Part shown: positions 1-5,274 of the stretch, piece by piece
Numbering within the stretch: position 1 is the stretch's first letter
How the letters are laid out: every line of letters begins with the position of its first letter
NCBI GenBank assembly: GCA_017502065.1
Contig: JAFVVU010000038.1
Location: 1 to 5,274, forward strand
Length of the DNA stretch: 5,274 nucleotides
Source: Clostridia bacterium
GTDB taxonomy: Bacteria > Bacillota > Clostridia > RUG12999
Reading direction: 5' to 3'
Notes under the pieces: model-generated
The model's database searches: none
Told to the model about the DNA's origin: nothing
Seen by the model: only the letters and a program-made list of their open reading frames with translations
Translations under genes and position numbers: made by a program

Positions 1-555
<555 letters not shown>

Positions 556-570
556 CAGGAGGAGAAAATA

Positions 571-1125
571 ATGAAAGAACAATATAAATTAATCGAAGAA
601 AAAATGGAAAAATCCGTAGCTGCTTTGAAATCAGAATTTGATAAAGTAAGAGCAGGTCGTGCAAATCCGGCGGTTCTTGACGGAATCAAAGTTGATTACT
701 ACGGAACACCAACACCAATTCCGCAGCTTGCAACAGTTTCCGTTCCGGAAGCACACACAATTTTTATTCAGCCGTGGGATGCAAGCGTTCTTAAAGAAAT
801 TGAAAAAGCAATCAACATATCAGATCTTGGTATTAACCCTTCAAACGACGGAAAAGCAATTCGTCTTACATTCCCGCCGCTTACAGAAGAAAGAAGAAAA
901 GAGCTTGTTAAAGATATCAATAAGCAGGCTGAAAACGGTAAAGTTGCTGTAAGAAACATCAGACGTGACGGACTTGAAAAATTCAAAGCAATGAAGAAAA
1001 ACAACGAAATCACTGAAGATGAACTCAAAGATTCAGAAAAGTACGTTCAGACTCTTACAGATAAATATATTAAGAGAATCGACGAAGAACTTGCAAATAA
1101 AGAAAAAGAACTTATGTCAATCTAA
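571..1125 (+). CDS. frr: Ribosome recycling factor
   Basis: RRF acts with EF-G in the cytosol to split the post-termination 70S ribosome and free it from mRNA and deacylated tRNA. The protein has 184 residues, matching the family norm of about 185, so it is full length. Conserved blocks are RAGRANP (27-33) at the hinge side of domain I, then the domain II part YYGTPTPIPQLATVSVPEA (43-61) and IQPWD (66-70). INPSNDGKAIRLTFPPLTEERR (88-109) follows, then VRNIRRD (127-133), whose arginines are needed for ribosome binding in the family. The charged N- and C-terminal segments fit the three-helix bundle of domain I. The ATG follows a strong AGGAGGAG at 557-564 with good spacing. It lies 15 bases after pyrH and 11 before uppS, so it is translated from a shared message. 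Nothing unusual was seen. Confidence 0.98.
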   Translation: MKEQYKLIEEKMEKSVAALKSEFDKVRAGRANPAVLDGIKVDYYGTPTPIPQLATVSVPEAHTIFIQPWDASVLKEIEKAINISDLGINPSNDGKAIRLTFPPLTEERRKELVKDINKQAENGKVAVRNIRRDGLEKFKAMKKNNEITEDELKDSEKYVQTLTDKYIKRIDEELANKEKELMSI

Positions 1126-1130
1126 AGGGG
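1124..1130 (+). promoter_or_regulatory. uppS ribosome binding site overlapping the frr stop
   Basis: AAAGGGG begins inside the frr TAA (1123-1125) and ends 6 bases before the uppS ATG at 1137. A ribosome terminating on frr therefore sits on this site, which suggests translational coupling (inference). The same AAAGGGG variant recurs before ispG. Confidence 0.75.
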
Positions 1131-1136
1131 CAAAAT

Positions 1137-1901
1137 ATGAATTTAAAAGGTATTTATACGGCGGTAAGACAGCTGTTTGTTAAAAATGCAGAAATAGACC
1201 TTGATAATCTGCCACAGCACATTGCAGTTATTATGGACGGCAACGGACGCTGGGCAAAATCAAAAGGGCTTGACAGAAGTGCCGGCCATGCGGCGGGTGC
1301 GGAAACACTGCGTGAAATTGCAGATTATTGTAGTGAAATAGGAATAAAAGTTCTTACAGCCTATGCCTTTTCAACGGAAAACTGGAAACGTCCCCAAAAA
1401 GAAGTAGATGCACTTATGGACCTGCTTTATGAATATCTTTGTGATGCTGACAATAAGTTAGTCGGTAAAAACAACGTAGTGCGTGTGATCGGGGATGTTA
1501 CCCCTCTTCGTGAAGATATAAAAAAGCAGATTACATACGTAGAAGAGAAAACAAAAAACAATGATGGGATGATTATTAACCTCGCAATCAACTACGGCGG
1601 ACGTGATGAAATCACAACCGCCGCAAGAAAAATTGCCGAGCAGGTAAAAAATGGGGAAATACAGCCGGAAGATATTGATGAAAAGATGATTGACAACAAT
1701 CTCTATACGGCAGGTCAGCCGTGGCCGGATATAATTCTTCGTCCAAGCGGCGAGTATCGACTCAGTAACTTCCTTTTATGGCAGGCGGCCTACAGTGAAT
1801 TTTGGTATGCAGATATCTGCTGGCCGGATTTCACACCTAAACATATGAAACTTGCAATTAGCAAATATCAGAAACGTAACAGACGTTTTGGAGGTATATA
1901 A
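1137..1901 (+). CDS. uppS: Undecaprenyl diphosphate synthase (cis-prenyltransferase)
   Basis: UppS extends farnesyl diphosphate with eight isopentenyl diphosphates to the C55 carrier lipid used for peptidoglycan and wall polymers; it is a cytosolic, membrane-associated homodimer. The 254-residue length is normal. Motifs in order: HIAVIMDGNGRWA (28-40), with Asp34 equivalent to catalytic Asp26 of the E. coli enzyme; GHAAGAETLR (50-59); YAFSTENW (76-83); INYGGRDEI (151-159). The C-terminal diphosphate-binding block LRPSGEYRLSNFLLWQ (201-216) has Arg202, Arg208 and Ser210 equivalent to E. coli Arg194, Arg200 and Ser202, and Glu221 matches the metal-linked Glu213. The protein ends with RRFGG. The odd point is Pro203, where better-known homologues have Thr (RTSGE or RTGGE). 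The ATG at 1137 has a good ribosome binding site. It precedes cdsA by 2 bases. A shorter-chain cis-prenyltransferase is possible but unlikely in this context. Confidence 0.96.
   Translation: MNLKGIYTAVRQLFVKNAEIDLDNLPQHIAVIMDGNGRWAKSKGLDRSAGHAAGAETLREIADYCSEIGIKVLTAYAFSTENWKRPQKEVDALMDLLYEYLCDADNKLVGKNNVVRVIGDVTPLREDIKKQITYVEEKTKNNDGMIINLAINYGGRDEITTAARKIAEQVKNGEIQPEDIDEKMIDNNLYTAGQPWPDIILRPSGEYRLSNFLLWQAAYSEFWYADICWPDFTPKHMKLAISKYQKRNRRFGGI
1890..1895 (+). promoter_or_regulatory. cdsA ribosome binding site inside the uppS coding end
   Basis: GGAGGT is also the two glycine codons of the conserved C-terminal RFGG motif of UppS. It lies 8 bases before the cdsA ATG at 1904, and the uppS stop (1899-1901) falls between them. 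No other Shine-Dalgarno candidate is available for cdsA, so the same bases are constrained for protein and for initiation. Confidence 0.8.
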
Positions 1902-1903
1902 TA

Positions 1904-2725
1904 ATGAGAAAAAGGTTATCAAGCGCGTTTGTAGCAGTTGTGCTTTTCTTTGCAACTCTCTACGGAGACAGTGCGCTTGGCTATTCAAATCTTGTTAACT
2001 ATGCAGTTGCACTTCTTATTTTTGGCGGTCTTTATGAAATATATAAACCGTTTGGATTTATAAGGAAAATGCCTCTTGCAATAGTGGGTGCAGCATTTGG
2101 ACTTTCCATTGCTTTCGGCAGCCTCAGAGATGCCAGTTTTATTATTGTAGCAATCATTTTCTATATGTTTTTAATGTTTTCAATCGCAATGGCATATCGA
2201 AAAACAGTCAGTTTTTCAGATATAGCAATACTGATGTTCACAACCATCTACATTTCGCTGTGCCTTGCGCATGTAAATATGATAAACGAAGAACCGTATG
2301 GTGCATTTTTAATAGTGTATATGTATGTGGGTGCCTTTATGACAGACAGTGGTGCGTTTTTTATTGGGAAATTCTTCGGCAAGAAAAAGCTTATGCCGGA
2401 AATAAGCCCTAAAAAAACGGTTGAAGGGTCAATTGGCGGCATTGTAACGGCAATGGTAAGCTTTGTCATATATGCACTTGTTCTGATGTTTGTGTTTGAT
2501 TTCAGAATAAACTGGCTCAGCTTTATGGGAATAGGTTTTGTTTCTACATTTCTTGCTCAGGCAGGAGACCTTTTTGCATCAATGATAAAACGCGAGCTTA
2601 ATCTTAAAGATTACGGAAGTATAATGCCGGGACACGGCGGAATTTTAGACAGACTTGACAGTCTTATCTTTGTTGCACCGCTGGTTTATTATTTCAACCT
2701 TATTTTTCCCGTAATTATGAAATAA
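1904..2725 (+). CDS. cdsA: Phosphatidate cytidylyltransferase (CDP-diacylglycerol synthase)
   Basis: This integral membrane enzyme makes CDP-diacylglycerol from phosphatidic acid and CTP, the branch point to phosphatidylglycerol, cardiolipin and other phospholipids. It has 273 residues, typical for the family (about 260-285), with eight or nine hydrophobic segments, roughly 8-20, 30-47, 57-73, 77-97, 105-124, 132-147, 176-198, 205-225 and 253-270. Diagnostic motifs are TDSGAFFIGKFFGKKKLMP (147-165), ISPKKTVEGSIGG (167-179) and the CDP-diglyceride synthetase signature at 226-252. That signature has Ser226, Lys229-Arg230, Lys235-Asp236, Pro242, His244-Gly-Gly and Asp249-Arg250-Leu-Asp252. The basic N-terminus (MRKR) fits a cytoplasmic start. 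The start at 1904 lies 2 bases after the uppS stop and is the first ATG after the GGAGGT. It ends just before a hairpin. All motif residues expected for activity are present. Confidence 0.97.
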   Translation: MRKRLSSAFVAVVLFFATLYGDSALGYSNLVNYAVALLIFGGLYEIYKPFGFIRKMPLAIVGAAFGLSIAFGSLRDASFIIVAIIFYMFLMFSIAMAYRKTVSFSDIAILMFTTIYISLCLAHVNMINEEPYGAFLIVYMYVGAFMTDSGAFFIGKFFGKKKLMPEISPKKTVEGSIGGIVTAMVSFVIYALVLMFVFDFRINWLSFMGIGFVSTFLAQAGDLFASMIKRELNLKDYGSIMPGHGGILDRLDSLIFVAPLVYYFNLIFPVIMK

Positions 2726-2734
2726 ACAAAAGAT

Positions 2735-2762
2735 AAAGGATGTAACTTTCGTTACATCTTTT
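2735..2762 (+). terminator. Hairpin with T-rich tail between cdsA and dxr (terminator or attenuator-like)
   Basis: The left arm at 2735-2746 and the right arm at 2751-2762 pair over 12 positions (11 Watson-Crick and one G-U) around a TTTC tetraloop. The core arms are GGATGTAAC and GTTACATCT. The distal three pairs are A-T, so the right arm doubles as a T run, and TTTTGATTT spans 2759-2767. It starts 9 bases after the cdsA stop and ends 7 bases before the dxr ribosome binding site. The stem is not GC-rich, so termination may be partial; an RNA-processing or mRNA-stabilising role is equally possible. The complement is also T-rich on its far side, as in bidirectional terminators, but no opposing gene is present. 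Confidence 0.6.
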
Positions 2763-2769
2763 GATTTAT

Positions 2770-2774
2770 GGAGG
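2770..2774 (+). promoter_or_regulatory. dxr ribosome binding site that fixes the start
   Basis: GGAGG lies 4 bases before ATG 2779, a short but workable spacing. It rules out the in-frame upstream TTG at 2761, which falls in the hairpin arm, would place GGAGG inside the coding region and would add six residues ahead of the conserved MKTLTLLGSTGSIG start. Confidence 0.85.
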
Positions 2775-2778
2775 ACAT

Positions 2779-3921
2779 ATGAAAACACTTACACTTCTTG
2801 GTTCGACAGGTTCAATTGGCACTCAGACGCTTGAAGTTGCAGATTTAAGAGATGATATAAAAATAGCCGCACTTTGTGCAAATGAAAATGTTGCATTAAT
2901 TGAAAAACAAATAAGAAAATATAAACCTCGCTATGCGGCATTAATGAACGAAGAAAAAGCAAATGAGCTTAAAATAAAAGTAGCGGATACCGACACAACA
3001 GTGCTTTCCGGAATGGACGGATTTATTGAATGTGTCAGACTGGCGGAAGTGGATATGGTACTTACCGCTGTTGTTGGTGTTTGCGGACTTATCCCTACAA
3101 TTGAAGCAATCCGTGCAGGAAAAGATATTGCCCTTGCGAACAAGGAAACTCTTGTTGCCGGTGGAGATATTGTGATGCCTCTTGCGAAAGAAATGGGCGT
3201 AAAAATCCTTCCGGTAGACAGTGAACATTCGGCAATTTTCCAGTCAATGCAGGGTGAAGAAAAGAAGATTTCAAAAATTCTTCTTACGGCATCAGGCGGC
3301 CCGTTTTTCGGCAAATCCAAAGATGAAATTTACGGTGCAACAGTTGAAGATGCACTCAATCATCCAAACTGGAGTATGGGAGCTAAAATAACGGTAGATT
3401 CTGCATCTATGATGAATAAAGGCCTTGAAATAATTGAAGCAACACATCTGTTTGATGTTCCTGCAGATAAAATTGAAGTGCTTATTCACAGACAAAGCAT
3501 TGTACATTCAATGGTACAATATGAAGATAATTCTGTAATTGCACAGCTTTCAAACCCCGATATGAAGCTGCCGATTGCATACGCGCTTTCATACCCGAAC
3601 AGAGCATACTGCGGCACAAAAGAGCTTGATTTCTGCGAGTTTGGCAGACTTACATTTGATAAACCTGATTATGAAACCTTCAGATGTCTTGCACTTGCAA
3701 TAGAAGCATCAAAAATCGGCGGCAGCATGCCGGCGCTTATCAACAGCGCAAACGAAAAAGCTGTTGAACTCTTTTTAAACAGAAGAATAAGATTTGGTGA
3801 AATTCCCGATATTATAGAACAGCAGATGCAAAATCATAACGTAATTAAAAATCCGAAAATTGAAGATTTGCTTGAACTTGACATAAGCGTCAGGGAAAAG
3901 ATTGAAGGAAGGTATAATTAA
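2779..3921 (+). CDS. dxr: 1-deoxy-D-xylulose 5-phosphate reductoisomerase
   Basis: Dxr converts DXP to 2-C-methyl-D-erythritol 4-phosphate with NADPH and a divalent metal. It is the first committed step of the MEP isoprenoid pathway and the known target of fosmidomycin. From ATG 2779 the protein has 380 residues (family about 380-400). The N-terminal Rossmann domain carries GSTGSIG (8-14) for NADPH and ALANKETLV (118-126). The catalytic part has VDSEH (146-150), giving metal ligands Asp147 and Glu149. It also has the substrate loop ASGGPF (171-176), HPNWSMG (195-201) and SASMMNKGLEIIEA (208-221), with Asn213, Lys214 and metal ligand Glu217. The mobile active-site loop is around SNPDMKLP (258-265). 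The last part (about 300-380) is the alpha-helical C-terminal domain, including SANEKAVELFL. All key residues are present. It follows a hairpin and overlaps rseP by one base (TAATG). Confidence 0.98.
   Translation: MKTLTLLGSTGSIGTQTLEVADLRDDIKIAALCANENVALIEKQIRKYKPRYAALMNEEKANELKIKVADTDTTVLSGMDGFIECVRLAEVDMVLTAVVGVCGLIPTIEAIRAGKDIALANKETLVAGGDIVMPLAKEMGVKILPVDSEHSAIFQSMQGEEKKISKILLTASGGPFFGKSKDEIYGATVEDALNHPNWSMGAKITVDSASMMNKGLEIIEATHLFDVPADKIEVLIHRQSIVHSMVQYEDNSVIAQLSNPDMKLPIAYALSYPNRAYCGTKELDFCEFGRLTFDKPDYETFRCLALAIEASKIGGSMPALINSANEKAVELFLNRRIRFGEIPDIIEQQMQNHNVIKNPKIEDLLELDISVREKIEGRYN
3905..3913 (+). promoter_or_regulatory. rseP ribosome binding site within the dxr 3' end
   Basis: AAGGAAGGT, encoding part of the Dxr C-terminus (EGR), sits 7 bases before the rseP ATG at 3921. 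The dxr stop and rseP start share base 3921 in TAATG, the arrangement expected for termination-reinitiation coupling (inference). Confidence 0.75.
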
Positions 3922-4952
3922 TGAACGGACTTCTTACAGCACTAATAACAGTGATTGTATTTATGTTTATAATTCTTGTGCACGAATTCGGGCACTTTAT
4001 TGCGGCAAAAGCTGTGGGTGTAACCGTGCACGAATTTTCTATAGGTTTTGGCCCGGTCATATGGAAAAAACAGGGCAAATCAACACTTTACAGTTTGCGC
4101 CTTTTTCCGATAGGCGGATTTGTAAAGCTTGAGGGTGAGGATGAATCCTCTGATGACCCCGGCGCCCTTAACAATAAGCCGGCTTGGAAACGCCTTATCG
4201 TAATGGCAGCAGGAGCAACATTCAACCTTATTTTAGGTCTTATTGTATTCATTGGAATATATGCGAATACACCTGAATTCCCGACACTTAAAATAGGCGA
4301 ATTTATCGACGAAGCAAAAAGCACAGCAACAGTTGAAGTGTTGCAGCAGGGCGACGAAATTGTGTCGTTTAATGGCAAAAGAGTATATTACTATAATGAT
4401 TTATCATTTATGGGTTCAATGAAAAAAGATGATAGCCCGATAAATCTTACAATAAAACGCGCTGGACATTATATGGATGTTACTGTAAATCCTGTTCGCT
4501 TGGGAGAAAGATATCTTATAGGTATTGAAGCACAGAAAGAACCGGTAGGATTTTGGGGTGCAATAAAATACGGCGTTATGGAAACATTTTTTACAATGCG
4601 CCTTGTCATTTATTCGCTGGGAATGCTCATAACAGGGGAAGTCGGCATTTCCGACATGTCGGGTCCTGTAGGGGCAAGCACAGTAATCAGTCAGGCGGCA
4701 TCGGCAGGGGCATTAAGCCTTTTTAATATATTTGCAATGCTGTCCGTGAATGTAGGTTTATTTAACTTAATCCCGTTTCCGGCACTTGATGGCGGCAGAA
4801 TTTTCTTCCTTTTAATAGAAATGATTCGCCGCAAACCAATCCCACCGGAAAAAGAAGGAATGGTCCATTTTATAGGGCTCATACTTCTTCTTATACTGAT
4901 GGTGTTTGTAACCTCAAGTGATATATATAAACTGTTTCTTCCAAAGGGGTAG
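3921..4952 (+). CDS. rseP: RseP/RasP-type site-2 intramembrane zinc metalloprotease
   Basis: This is an M50B family protease that cuts transmembrane segments. Homologues cleave anti-sigma factors after a site-1 cut (RseP in E. coli, RasP in Bacillus) and clear leftover signal peptides. It has 343 residues with one PDZ-like region, fitting the shorter Gram-positive form. The first membrane segment (about 5-20) runs into the zinc motif HEFGH (21-25; His21, His25, catalytic Glu22). [10 protein letters not shown] (36-45) and [12 protein letters not shown] (62-73) follow. A second membrane segment lies at about 92-115 and the PDZ-like region at about 120-195. SGPVG is at 247-251, and the third segment carries [12 protein letters not shown] (282-293) with the metal ligand Asp290. 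A last membrane segment is at about 316-332. The PDZ loop lacks the usual AGL-type sequence. No cognate anti-sigma or sigma gene lies in this window, so its substrate is unknown. The symbol follows common annotation practice. Confidence 0.94.
   Translation: MNGLLTALITVIVFMFIILVHEFGHFIAAKAVGVTVHEFSIGFGPVIWKKQGKSTLYSLRLFPIGGFVKLEGEDESSDDPGALNNKPAWKRLIVMAAGATFNLILGLIVFIGIYANTPEFPTLKIGEFIDEAKSTATVEVLQQGDEIVSFNGKRVYYYNDLSFMGSMKKDDSPINLTIKRAGHYMDVTVNPVRLGERYLIGIEAQKEPVGFWGAIKYGVMETFFTMRLVIYSLGMLITGEVGISDMSGPVGASTVISQAASAGALSLFNIFAMLSVNVGLFNLIPFPALDGGRIFFLLIEMIRRKPIPPEKEGMVHFIGLILLLILMVFVTSSDIYKLFLPKG
4943..4949 (+). promoter_or_regulatory. ispG ribosome binding site inside the rseP coding end
   Basis: AAAGGGG, overlapping the last codons of rseP (Lys-Gly), is 8 bases before ATG 4958. 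A nearer ATG at 4953, directly after the rseP stop, is only 3 bases from this site and in another frame that closes after 16 codons, so 4958 is the start. Confidence 0.8.
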
Positions 4953-4957
4953 ATGAA

Positions 4958-5274
4958 ATGTTTACAAGAAATGAAACAAAGATCGTACGTATCGGTGATG
5001 TAACCATCGGCGGTGGTAATAAAATTGCAATCCAGAGCATGACAAACACAAAAACTCATGATGTTGCCGCAACGGTAGCACAGATAAAAGCACTTACAGA
5101 ACTTGGATGTGAGATTGTAAGAGTTGCTGTTGCAGATATGACGGATGCCGAAGCGATTACGGATATTAAAAAGGAAATCAAAATACCGCTTGTGGCGGAT
5201 ATTCATTTTGATTACAAACTTGCCGTTCAGGCGATACAAAGTGGAGCAGATAAAATAAGACTCAACCCCGGTAA
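4958..5274 (+). CDS. ispG: 4-hydroxy-3-methylbut-2-enyl diphosphate synthase (HMBDP synthase), 3'-truncated by window edge
   Basis: IspG (GcpE) is a [4Fe-4S] enzyme of the MEP pathway that converts methylerythritol cyclodiphosphate to HMBPP, the penultimate step before IPP and DMAPP. Only the first 105 residues are visible (usual bacterial length about 350-400), and the frame is open to the window end. They match the conserved TIM-barrel N-terminus: [20 protein letters not shown] (3-22), [12 protein letters not shown] (25-36), [13 protein letters not shown] (49-61), [14 protein letters not shown] (76-89) and ADKIRLNPG (97-105). The cluster-binding cysteines are in the C-terminal part and cannot be checked. 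ATG 4958 is 5 bases after the rseP stop, with AAAGGGG upstream. It is the second MEP gene in the window with dxr. The older symbol is gcpE. Identification is secure despite the truncation. Confidence 0.96.
   Translation, partial: MFTRNETKIVRIGDVTIGGGNKIAIQSMTNTKTHDVAATVAQIKALTELGCEIVRVAVADMTDAEAITDIKKEIKIPLVADIHFDYKLAVQAIQSGADKIRLNPG

Noticed and set aside
2651..2683. TTGACA (2655-2660) and a 5-bp hairpin AGACT/AGTCT (2651-2664) near the end of cdsA as a dxr promoter
   Set aside because: No -10-like hexamer lies 16-18 bases downstream (CCGCTG is at the expected place), and the bases encode the conserved DRLDSL of the CdsA signature.
3878..3918. Perfect TTGACA (3878-3883) and TATAAT (3913-3918) just before rseP
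   Set aside because: The spacer is 29 bases instead of about 17, and a transcript from this -10 would begin after the rseP start codon. The TATAAT overlaps the junction by chance, and a similar TATAAT occurs at 1897-1902 before cdsA.
3978..4036. 11-base direct repeat GTGCACGAATT at 3978-3988 and 4026-4036 in rseP
   Set aside because: Both copies encode Val-His-Glu-Phe, in the zinc motif and in the following VHEFSIGFG block. Both blocks are usual in this family, so shared residues and codon preference explain the repeat.
4953..5003. ATG directly after the rseP stop starting a 16-codon peptide
   Set aside because: It is only 3 bases from the Shine-Dalgarno and overlaps ispG in another frame with no sign of selection. 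The ATG at 4958 gives the conserved IspG N-terminus.
4691..5239. 182-codon open frame on the minus strand opposite rseP and ispG
   Set aside because: It lies wholly opposite two well-conserved genes and has a Cys/Tyr/Ile-rich composition typical of a shadow frame. It shows no recognisable domain, and no ribosome binding site of its own was seen.

Overview
This window is a run of seven tightly packed, co-directional (+ strand) housekeeping genes: pyrH (5' end cut off) - frr - uppS - cdsA - dxr - rseP - ispG (3' end cut off). This order is a well-known chromosomal cluster in Firmicutes. Together with strong AGGAGG- or AAAGGGG-type ribosome binding sites, AT-rich codon choice (CTT for Leu, GCA for Ala, AAA for Lys) and a single-PDZ RseP, it points to a member of the Clostridia. 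A gut-type or rumen-type lineage is a guess; I cannot name genus or species from the sequence.

Layout: positions 1-555 hold the last 184 residues of UMP kinase. Ribosome recycling factor is at 571-1125, undecaprenyl diphosphate synthase at 1137-1901 and CDP-diacylglycerol synthase at 1904-2725. A 53-base gap (2726-2778) is the only real intergenic space and holds a 12-bp hairpin followed by a T-rich tail. DXP reductoisomerase follows at 2779-3921, the RseP/RasP-type site-2 protease at 3921-4952 (1-base overlap with dxr), and the first 105 residues of IspG at 4958-5274. All other junctions are 15 bases or less, and several ribosome binding sites lie inside the end of the preceding gene, so the genes are almost certainly co-transcribed.

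How they work together: Dxr and IspG are steps of the MEP isoprenoid pathway. UppS uses its C5 products to build the C55 carrier for cell-wall synthesis. CdsA makes the CDP-diacylglycerol precursor of phospholipids, and RseP is an intramembrane protease of envelope stress and signal-peptide clearance. PyrH supplies pyrimidine nucleotides (UDP/UTP, and CTP, which CdsA uses), and Frr recycles ribosomes. The unit therefore couples growth, nucleotide supply and envelope building.

I looked on both strands for RNA genes, mobile elements, CRISPR arrays, extra small genes and foreign-looking segments and found none. I see no undescribed system here. The most interesting item is the hairpin between cdsA and dxr, which leaves no room for a promoter in front of dxr. 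Smaller points are a Thr-to-Pro change in the UppS signature and a degenerate PDZ loop in RseP.
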